From Collinsella sp. (GTDB taxonomy: Bacteria > Actinomycetota > Coriobacteriia > Coriobacteriales > Coriobacteriaceae): a stretch of DNA of 7,349 nt. The translations under genes and the position numbers were made by a program. The first letter of the stretch is position 1. Each line of letters starts with the position of its first letter. The stretch lies in NCBI GenBank assembly GCA_014871665.1, contig WGSL01000082.1, forward strand, positions 1 through 7,349. The letters are read 5' to 3'. Positions 1 through 3,911 of this stretch are shown in pieces. Below the pieces are notes generated by a model, which was not told the origin of the DNA, made no database searches, and saw only the letters and a list, made by a program, of their open reading frames with translations.

Positions 1-84
1 ATGTTGCTGCGTGACAAGAATTCTCGAATCGTCTTATATGGTAGCGCTCCGACCACAGTTGTGCGGTGCCTTGCCTTCTTGGAG

Positions 85-90
85 TATACT
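85..90 (+). promoter_or_regulatory. Candidate -10 box for moaA
   Basis: TATACT matches the sigma-70-type -10 consensus in five of six bases and would start a transcript near position 97, about 27 nt before the moaA ATG. No good -35 box sits at the usual distance: TTGTGC at 59-64 gives a 20-nt spacer, which is long. The call therefore rests mainly on the -10 and on its position. Confidence 0.35.
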
Positions 91-113
91 AGGCAACTGT
101 GAATGAACTTGTA

Positions 114-120
114 GGAGGGG
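114..120 (+). promoter_or_regulatory. Ribosome binding site of moaA
   Basis: GGAGGGG ends 3 nt before the ATG at 124; the core GGAGG is 5 nt away. It is a strong Shine-Dalgarno sequence and fixes the ATG at 124 as the start. No competing in-frame start upstream has similar support. Confidence 0.7.
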
Positions 121-123
121 AAT

Positions 124-1125
124 ATGAAGGACGGCCATGGCCGCGTAATCGATTACCTGCGTATATCGTTGACGGACCGCTGTAATTTCCGCTGCGTGTA
201 TTGCATGCCCGAAGAGGGAGTGCAGCAGCTCTCCCATTTCGATATTCTGCGGATCGAAGAAGTTGAGCAGGCGGTTCGCATCGCGACGACGATCGGCATC
301 AAAAGCGTGCGCCTGACGGGCGGCGAACCGACGGTGCGCAAGGGTCTCGTCGACCTGGTGCGCAACATCGCGGCGATGCCTGAAATCGAGAACGTCTCGA
401 TGACCACGAACGGCGTGCTCTTGCCGCGCATGGCTGTCGATTTGAAGGCGGCGGGGCTTTCGCGCGTGAACCTATCGCTCGACACGCTCGACGCTGAGAA
501 GTTCCACAAGATCACGCGCTGCGGATCGCTCGACGACGCGCTTCGCGGCATCGATGCAGCGCTTGAGTCGGGATTCAACCCCGTGAAAATCAATGCGGTC
601 GCACTCCGCTCGCTTGCGGACGGCTTCCTCGATTTCGCCAAGCTCTCGATCGACCGCCCGTTGCACGTGCGCTTCATCGAGCACATGCCCATTGGCGATG
701 TCTCTGAGGTCGACGGTATCAGCTGGGGCAAGGACGGCGTCATCTCCTGCGAGGAAGTGTTCAACATCATCAACGAGGGCGCTCGCGCGCAAGGTTTGGG
801 CGAGCTCGTTCCGGCGGGGGAGGACAAGCCAATCGGCTGGGGTCCCGCGGAGTACTATCATTTCCCCGGCGCCGCGGGCACGGTGGGCTTCATCAGCCCT
901 CTCTCGCGCCACTTCTGCAGCAAGTGCAACCGCCTGCGCCTGACGGCCGACGGCAAGCTGCGCCCGTGTTTGTTCTCCGACGTGGAATACGACCTGCGCA
1001 CCGCGCTGCGCGAGGGCACCGAGGAAGACCAGCGTGCCGTGTTCCTGCAGGCCCTTGGTGCGAAGCCCGATGAGCACCATGACAAGGTGGGCACCGAGCG
1101 CGGTATGAGCCAGATCGGCGGCTAG
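124..1125 (+). CDS. moaA: GTP 3',8-cyclase MoaA (radical SAM)
   Basis: MoaA is a cytosolic radical SAM enzyme that rearranges GTP to 3',8-cyclo-GTP, which MoaC converts to cyclic pyranopterin monophosphate in molybdenum-cofactor synthesis. The 333-residue length is normal for the family. The N-terminal [4Fe-4S]/SAM motif Cx3Cx2C is complete (C20, C24, C27 in TDRCNFRCVYC). It is followed by the SAM-binding LTGGEPTVR segment around residues 64-72. The second, substrate-side cluster motif Cx2Cx13C is also complete (C265, C268, C282), with CNRLRLTADGKLRPC between. The protein ends in MSQIGG, the conserved C-terminal double glycine that takes part in catalysis. The gene stands 105 nt upstream of moaC, which agrees with a shared pathway. 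No moaE, moaD or moeA is visible in the window. Identification is very secure. Confidence 0.98.
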   Translation: MKDGHGRVIDYLRISLTDRCNFRCVYCMPEEGVQQLSHFDILRIEEVEQAVRIATTIGIKSVRLTGGEPTVRKGLVDLVRNIAAMPEIENVSMTTNGVLLPRMAVDLKAAGLSRVNLSLDTLDAEKFHKITRCGSLDDALRGIDAALESGFNPVKINAVALRSLADGFLDFAKLSIDRPLHVRFIEHMPIGDVSEVDGISWGKDGVISCEEVFNIINEGARAQGLGELVPAGEDKPIGWGPAEYYHFPGAAGTVGFISPLSRHFCSKCNRLRLTADGKLRPCLFSDVEYDLRTALREGTEEDQRAVFLQALGAKPDEHHDKVGTERGMSQIGG

Positions 1126-1139
1126 GTTTTCAGAAGGCT

Positions 1140-1161
1140 GTGCGGCACTTCGGTGCCGTAC
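1140..1161 (+). other. UUCG-capped hairpin between moaA and moaC
   Basis: GTGCGGCAC (1140-1148) pairs with GTGCCGTAC (1153-1161) around a TTCG tetraloop, giving a 9-bp stem with one G-T wobble. TTCG loops are exceptionally stable in RNA. The bases that follow (GACTTTCG) do not form a real T-tract, so this is at best a weak terminator. It may instead protect the moaA 3' end or mark an RNA processing point between the two genes. Confidence 0.6.
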
Positions 1162-1187
1162 GACTTTCGCCAGCTTGCCATATCGTT

Positions 1188-1193
1188 TAGAAT
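1188..1193 (+). promoter_or_regulatory. Possible -10 box for moaC
   Basis: TAGAAT lies 37 nt upstream of the moaC ATG. The -35 region 17 nt upstream (TTTCGC, 1165-1170) is a poor match. Together with the hairpin just upstream it hints at separate transcription of moaC, but read-through from moaA is equally possible. Confidence 0.22.
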
Positions 1194-1230
1194 CACGGGC
1201 GTAACGGACGCTTTTCGAAAGGAATTTACC

Positions 1231-1743
1231 ATGAGTGGCGATACTCATTTGACGCACATCGACGAGAAGGGCGACGTCCGCATGGTCGACGTGTCCCAAA
1301 AGCCGGACACCGAGCGCGTTGCGATCGCAGAGGGCTTCATCTCCATGCACCCCGAGACGCTGGCGCTCATCGTGGAAGGCAAGGCTGCGAAGGGCGACGT
1401 TTTGGCGTGCGCGCGCGTGGCGGGCGTGATGGCGGCCAAGCAGACGAGCACGCTCATCCCGATGTGCCATCCGCTGAATATCACGAAAGCCAAGGTAGAA
1501 TGCACGCCGGTGCTCGAGGGCGAGCGCGAAGACGGCCGTGTGGGCATCCATGTCACCACGACGACGGGAGTCACCGGCAAGACCGGCATCGAGATGGAGG
1601 CCCTCACGGCGGCGAGCGTCGCGTGCCTTACCGTGTACGACATGTGCAAGGCGGTCGACCGCGGGATGGAAATCTCTGAGATTCGCCTTCTCAAGAAGGA
1701 TGGCGGCAAGACAGGCTTGTGGCTTCGCGGGGAATCCGAGTAG
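1231..1743 (+). CDS. moaC: Cyclic pyranopterin monophosphate synthase MoaC
   Basis: MoaC converts the MoaA product 3',8-cyclo-GTP to cyclic pyranopterin monophosphate, the first stable intermediate of the molybdenum cofactor. It acts in the cytosol, as a hexamer in characterised homologues. The 170-residue product has all the family landmarks: LTHID near the N-terminus, RMVDVSQKP at 17-25, IPMCHPL at 76-82 with the catalytic-region H80, TGIEMEALTAAS at 118-129, and YDMCKAVD at 136-143 with the expected active-site D137 and K140. A GGKTG segment lies near the end. The ATG at 1231 is chosen because AAAGGAA (1218-1224) precedes it at 6 nt and the product then starts as in other MoaC proteins. 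An in-frame GTG at 1153 would add 26 residues inside the hairpin region and lacks a ribosome site. Identification is very secure. Confidence 0.97.
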   Translation: MSGDTHLTHIDEKGDVRMVDVSQKPDTERVAIAEGFISMHPETLALIVEGKAAKGDVLACARVAGVMAAKQTSTLIPMCHPLNITKAKVECTPVLEGEREDGRVGIHVTTTTGVTGKTGIEMEALTAASVACLTVYDMCKAVDRGMEISEIRLLKKDGGKTGLWLRGESE

Positions 1744-1752
1744 CCGAGGCGC

Positions 1753-1770
1753 AAGCGGCGCCGACCGCTT
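1753..1770 (+). other. Small hairpin after moaC
   Basis: AAGCGG (1753-1758) and CCGCTT (1765-1770) form a 6-bp stem with a 6-nt loop, starting 9 nt after the moaC stop codon. No T-tract follows. It may help end or stabilise the moaC transcript together with the larger hairpin downstream. Confidence 0.35.
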
Positions 1771-1788
1771 AGCTGAGTTTGTCGGCTG

Positions 1789-1827
1789 ACGGGCCCGTCC
1801 GTGCTTTTTCGCGCGGTTCGGGCCCGT
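1789..1827 (+). terminator. Long GC-rich hairpin downstream of moaC
   Basis: ACGGGCCCG (1789-1797) pairs perfectly with CGGGCCCGT (1819-1827). Inside it, CCGTGC (1799-1804) pairs with GCGCGG (1811-1816) with one wobble, leaving a TTTTTC loop and a small asymmetric internal loop. The stem is about 15 bp in total and would be very stable in RNA. No T-run follows on either strand, so it is not a canonical intrinsic terminator. A terminator acting without a U-tract, or an RNA-stabilising 3' end for moaC, are both compatible with what is seen. Confidence 0.45.
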
Positions 1828-1904
1828 ACTATTTGCGCCTGCGGGTCCGGTTGCTAGCTCTCCATCGCGCTCGGCTTGTTAACCTTCTCGCAACGGAAGA
1901 CTCT

Positions 1905-1910
1905 TATGAT
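1905..1910 (+). promoter_or_regulatory. Candidate -10 box for the phosphatase gene
   Basis: TATGAT matches the -10 consensus in five of six positions and stands 66 nt upstream of the GTG start. TTGTTA at 1876-1881 resembles a -35 box, but the 23-nt spacer is too long, and nothing better is seen at 17 nt. The strong hairpin upstream makes a separate promoter in this gap likely. Confidence 0.3.
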
Positions 1911-1965
1911 TAAGTGTTGCTGGCCGAGCCGTATTGGCCTTGGCTGGCATTTCGAAGAATTGGCG

Positions 1966-1973
1966 AAGGGGGG
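1966..1973 (+). promoter_or_regulatory. Ribosome binding site deciding the GTG start
   Basis: AAGGGGGG ends 3 nt before GTG 1977. It supports this GTG over the TTG at 1914 in the same frame, which has no comparable ribosome site and would place 21 extra residues before the phosphatase fold. Confidence 0.55.
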
Positions 1974-1976
1974 CTC

Positions 1977-2450
1977 GTGCATAGCATCCTATTTATATGC
2001 CACGGCAATATCTGCAGGTCGACCATGGCGCAATTCGTTATGGAAGACATGGTGCGCAAAGCTCGTCTTGGCGGGAAGTTCTCGATCGACTCCGCAGCAA
2101 CGAGCACCGAGGAAATCGGCGAACTGCCTCATCCAGGCACGCTGAAAAAGCTTCGCGAACAGGGGATTTCCACACATGCCCATCATGCGCGGCAGGTGCG
2201 GGCAACCGAATACGGAGAGTGGGACCTTTTCGTCTACATGGACAGGGAGAACCTGCACGGCCTCGAGTCTATTTTCGGCGGCGACCCGCAGAAGAAGTTC
2301 GTGCGCCTGCTCGATTTCCTTCCCGATGACAACCCCCGCCACGGCAAGGACGTGGCCGACCCGTGGTACACCGGCAATTTCGATGCGACTTATCGAGACG
2401 TCGTCGCCGGGTGTCGCGGTTTGCTCTCAAAGCTGGAAGGCGAGCGCTAG
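1977..2450 (+). CDS. Low-molecular-weight protein-tyrosine phosphatase
   Basis: The product (157 aa from the GTG start) is a cytosolic LMW-PTP-fold enzyme that hydrolyses phosphotyrosine or related phosphoesters through a cysteinyl-phosphate intermediate. The P-loop signature Cx5R(S/T) is intact close to the N-terminus as CHGNICRS, with nucleophile C8 and R14. The general-acid motif DPWY carries D128, the usual position in the last third of the fold. The length fits the family. The start is placed at the GTG because it directly precedes the HSILFICHGNICRS strand-loop, as in other members. Bacterial members often reverse BY-kinase phosphorylation or act in arsenate reduction; neither a tyrosine kinase nor ars genes are visible here, so the substrate is unknown. 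The family call is secure, the physiological role is not. Confidence 0.95.
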   Translation: MHSILFICHGNICRSTMAQFVMEDMVRKARLGGKFSIDSAATSTEEIGELPHPGTLKKLREQGISTHAHHARQVRATEYGEWDLFVYMDRENLHGLESIFGGDPQKKFVRLLDFLPDDNPRHGKDVADPWYTGNFDATYRDVVAGCRGLLSKLEGER

Positions 2451-2572
2451 AGGCTGTGCCGGGAACGCAAGCATGCGGCCGTGGTGCTTAGGCGGGTTTT
2501 CAAAGTGGGCGTGTTGGGATAGCCTGCGCCTGCAGTGCCGATACTAGTTCCGGGCGCTGTGAATCAGTTGCG

Positions 2573-2608
2573 GGGCGGGGATTCGCGAGTGAGTCTTCCG
2601 CCCTTTTT
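2573..2608 (+). terminator. Rho-independent terminator after the phosphatase gene
   Basis: GGGCGG (2573-2578) pairs with CCGCCC (2598-2603). GATTC (2580-2584) pairs with GAGTC (2591-2595), with one G-T pair, around a 6-nt loop, and a small internal loop separates the two helices. TTTTT (2604-2608) follows directly. This is a canonical intrinsic terminator on the + strand, about 120 nt after the phosphatase stop. Its T-tract overlaps the stop codon of the convergent toxin gene. Confidence 0.8.
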
Positions 2609-3071
2609 AGGTTGCTATTGTGTCGTAGTTGAGGTTGAAATCAGTTCTCAGCCAGGTGAAAAACTCGTCGCAGTCAAGCGCGCGAACGAGGTCGCTTTCG
2701 AAGTCCGCCTTGTTCCGGGTGATGATGCAGTCGGCTTGTATGCTCAGTGCAACTTCGAAGAGGAGCCTGTCTTCGGGATCTTTCCATGAAGATGCAAGCA
2801 TTTTGTCGATTTCCCGCTCGCTTACGGCGAATACGCTCACGAATGTTCGCAGGCCTTGAATTCTTTCGCGCGTCTCGGGGATAAGGGAGGGCTTTCCTCC
2901 TTCGGAAAGGATATAAATCAAATCCGTCACCTGGGATGACGAGATCCATAGGTCGAATTCTCCGACCCGCCCCGCAATCATGAGAAGTCGCGCTTGCTCG
3001 TAAAACGGTTCTCGTTGGTTGAGGAAATCGATCACGATGTTCGTATCGAGAAGCGCTTTAATCTTGCCCAT
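2607..3071 (-). CDS. PIN-domain ribonuclease toxin
   Basis: The 154-residue product is a PIN-domain protein resembling the PIN_3 type, probably a Mg2+-dependent RNase that acts as the toxin of a type II toxin-antitoxin pair. The first strand carries the hallmark LLDTNIVIDFL with the acidic residue D9, and a REPF segment follows at 20-23. Further acidic residues sit where the family places metal ligands: D50, the cluster D98-x-E100-D101, and D114 in ADCIITRNKADF (residues 113-124, with the typical TRN-x-x-DF ending). The ATG lies 2 nt after the antitoxin stop (TAG CC ATG). No clear ribosome site precedes it, suggesting that its translation is coupled to that of the antitoxin. Base composition (about 53% G+C in a sampled stretch) is lower than in moaA. 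RNase activity and target RNA are inferred, not shown. Confidence 0.88.
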   Translation of the reverse strand: MGKIKALLDTNIVIDFLNQREPFYEQARLLMIAGRVGEFDLWISSSQVTDLIYILSEGGKPSLIPETRERIQGLRTFVSVFAVSEREIDKMLASSWKDPEDRLLFEVALSIQADCIITRNKADFESDLVRALDCDEFFTWLRTDFNLNYDTIAT

Positions 3072-3073
3072 GG

Positions 3074-3373
3074 CTACATCAATCCGCGAGACGCAAGACG
3101 CTCGGCCCTAATTTGGGCTTTGGTCATGTCGTCGAACCTTGAGCTTGTCTTACGCGAAAGCGAATCGACAAACTGAGCGGCGACTTGGATGCGCTCAGCT
3201 GGTGGAGTTGCCTGCGCGTCGGGGAGAAGAAACGTGGCGTCTTGCTCGCTGATGATCCGATCGTACATAAGGTTGATGGCTTGCGAGGCAGTAAGCCCAG
3301 CTTGCGCGAGCACCTGCGCCCCACGTTCCTTCTTGTAGTCGTCCATTCTTCCGGTAACCATCGATGTTGGCAT
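3074..3373 (-). CDS. RelB/DinJ-like antitoxin
   Basis: The 99-residue product begins with a ribbon-helix-helix-like segment (about residues 4-50) of RelB/DinJ type: SMVTGRMDDYKKERG, then LAQAGLTASQAINLMYDRII. The GLTxSQAINL stretch is typical of this family. The remaining half (51-99) is presumably the toxin-binding and neutralising region and is rich in charged residues and Ala. The family binds its own promoter through the N-terminal half. The start at 3373 is chosen because AGGAGGA (plus positions 3378-3384) stands 4 nt upstream. A longer frame reaching 3451 would run through the promoter and operator repeats. It is cotranscribed with the PIN toxin 2 nt downstream. RelB/DinJ antitoxins usually accompany RelE/YafQ toxins, so the PIN partner is unusual. 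Confidence 0.85.
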   Translation of the reverse strand: MPTSMVTGRMDDYKKERGAQVLAQAGLTASQAINLMYDRIISEQDATFLLPDAQATPPAERIQVAAQFVDSLSRKTSSRFDDMTKAQIRAERLASRGLM

Positions 3374-3389
3374 AACGTCCTCCTCGCTT

Positions 3390-3426
3390 TTGTACAACAA
3401 TATCTGTACAACATAGAGAATGTCAA
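3390..3426 (-). promoter_or_regulatory. Promoter and operator repeats of the toxin-antitoxin operon
   Basis: On the minus strand a perfect -35 box TTGACA (3426-3421) is followed after 18 nt by TATTGT (3402-3397), or after 16 nt by GATATT, as -10 candidates. Two copies of TGTACAACA (plus 3391-3399 and 3405-3413) lie across the -10 area. Each contains a palindromic or near-palindromic core, TTGTACAA (3390-3397) and CTGTACAA (3404-3411), 14 nt apart. Repeats overlapping the promoter are the expected layout for autorepression by an antitoxin or toxin-antitoxin complex. The binding itself is inferred. Confidence 0.65.
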
Positions 3427-3495
3427 GGGGATTCGTCGCGCTGGCGCGCATGCGAAGAGGCGTCGCTTGTTCATGGACGTTTGAAGTTGAAGACG

Positions 3496-3511
3496 CTCCG
3501 TATTCGCGGAG
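3496..3511 (-). terminator. Weak hairpin between the XRE gene and the toxin-antitoxin operon
   Basis: CTCCG (3496-3500) pairs with CGGAG (3507-3511) around a 6-nt loop. It lies 20 nt beyond the XRE stop codon in the direction of transcription. No proper T-tract follows on the minus strand (CGTCTTC). It is a weak candidate for the 3' end of the XRE transcript. Confidence 0.25.
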
Positions 3512-3531
3512 GCTTTGGGGGATTCGATTGA

Positions 3532-3750
3532 TTAGAGTCCTTCGAAGAATTCGGAATAGCTGATGCCGAAACCTTCCACTATCCTCTCGAGCGTGTCGAA
3601 ACCAAAGTTGCGATGGCCTTTTTCGATATCGGCGAGATAGCTACGATTGATGCCGGTCATGAGCGCAAATTTTTCTTGGGTCAAGTTATGCTGAACGCGT
3701 AGTTCTTTAATGCGCAACCCGATTTTGTTTCTGATTTCCGACTTTTTCAT
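3532..3750 (-). CDS. XRE-family (Cro/cI-type HTH) transcriptional regulator
   Basis: The 72-residue protein is a stand-alone HTH_3 domain. Residues 10-18 (IGLRIKELR) form helix 1, LTQEKFALMTG (23-33) gives helix 2 with the hallmark Q25, and INRSYLADIEKG (34-45) contains the recognition helix and the conserved E-x-G. The tail DTLERIVEGFGISYSEFF (52-69) completes the five-helix fold. There is no effector or peptidase domain, so it probably acts as a small dimeric repressor. The Shine-Dalgarno region is poor (TAACCTGCGACT before ATG), which implies low expression or a short leader. It is divergent from the surface-protein genes and points toward the toxin-antitoxin operon. One arm of a 14-bp inverted repeat falls in codons 5-9. 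Targets are unknown; its own promoter and the divergent SLH genes are natural candidates. About 48% G+C in a sampled stretch, lower than in moaA. Confidence 0.9.
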   Translation of the reverse strand: MKKSEIRNKIGLRIKELRVQHNLTQEKFALMTGINRSYLADIEKGHRNFGFDTLERIVEGFGISYSEFFEGL

Positions 3751-3801
3751 AGTCGCAGGTTACTTACGGTCTTATACTGCTATGTATGAAATCAGAAACA
3801 A
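3725..3801. repeat. Perfect 14-bp inverted repeat bracketing the XRE promoter
   Basis: TTGTTTCTGATTTC (3725-3738) and GAAATCAGAAACAA (3788-3801) are exact reverse complements separated by 49 nt. The left arm lies in codons 5-9 of the XRE gene. The enclosed segment holds the XRE start codon and the overlapping -10-like boxes of both strands. The arms could be paired operator sites for the XRE protein, or recombination sites. Confidence 0.8.
3771..3778. promoter_or_regulatory. Overlapping divergent -10-like boxes
   Basis: On the minus strand TATAAG (3776-3771) is a fair -10 box for the XRE gene, with TTGTTT 19 nt upstream as a possible -35. On the plus strand TATACT (3773-3778) is a fair -10 box pointing to the SLH genes but without a good -35. 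If both work, the two promoters cannot be occupied at once. Confidence 0.35.
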
Positions 3802-3896
3802 TTAAGGCTAAATCTTGAACAAAAGGTGATTGTTATTTGGTTTCAGTAGGCGCCGTACGATGACCTTCGCAGCATGTGCGGCGAAAGCTATGCTCG

Positions 3897-3903
3897 GGAA
3901 GGA
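3897..3903 (+). promoter_or_regulatory. Ribosome binding site of the first SLH gene
   Basis: GGAAGGA ends 8 nt before the ATG at 3912. It decides the start in favour of 3912 over the in-frame GTG at 3876, which would put 12 extra residues before a standard signal peptide. Confidence 0.55.
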
Positions 3904-3911
3904 CGGGTCTT

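Noticed and set aside
1..102. A short 33-codon plus-strand frame starting at base 1
   Set aside because: No ribosome site can be seen, the product has no recognisable features, and its 3' part overlaps the likely moaA promoter.
153..827. A 224-codon minus-strand frame inside moaA
   Set aside because: It is fully antisense to moaA, Ser/Arg-rich, with no recognisable domain or ribosome site.
472..1551. A 359-codon open frame on the minus strand across moaA and moaC
   Set aside because: It lies antisense to two securely identified genes, runs through the gap between them, and its Ala/Arg/His-rich composition is typical of high-GC shadow frames.
1914..1976. TTG start adding 21 residues to the phosphatase
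   Set aside because: LMW-PTP proteins begin directly before the P-loop strand, and a good ribosome site supports the GTG at 1977.
2535..2789. An 84-codon plus-strand frame overlapping the toxin gene
   Set aside because: It crosses the terminator and is antisense to the conserved PIN-domain 3' half; no ribosome site supports it.
3376..3451. N-terminal extension of the antitoxin to 125 residues
   Set aside because: It would cover the promoter and operator repeats, whereas the start at 3373 has a strong ribosome site and gives the usual family N-terminus.
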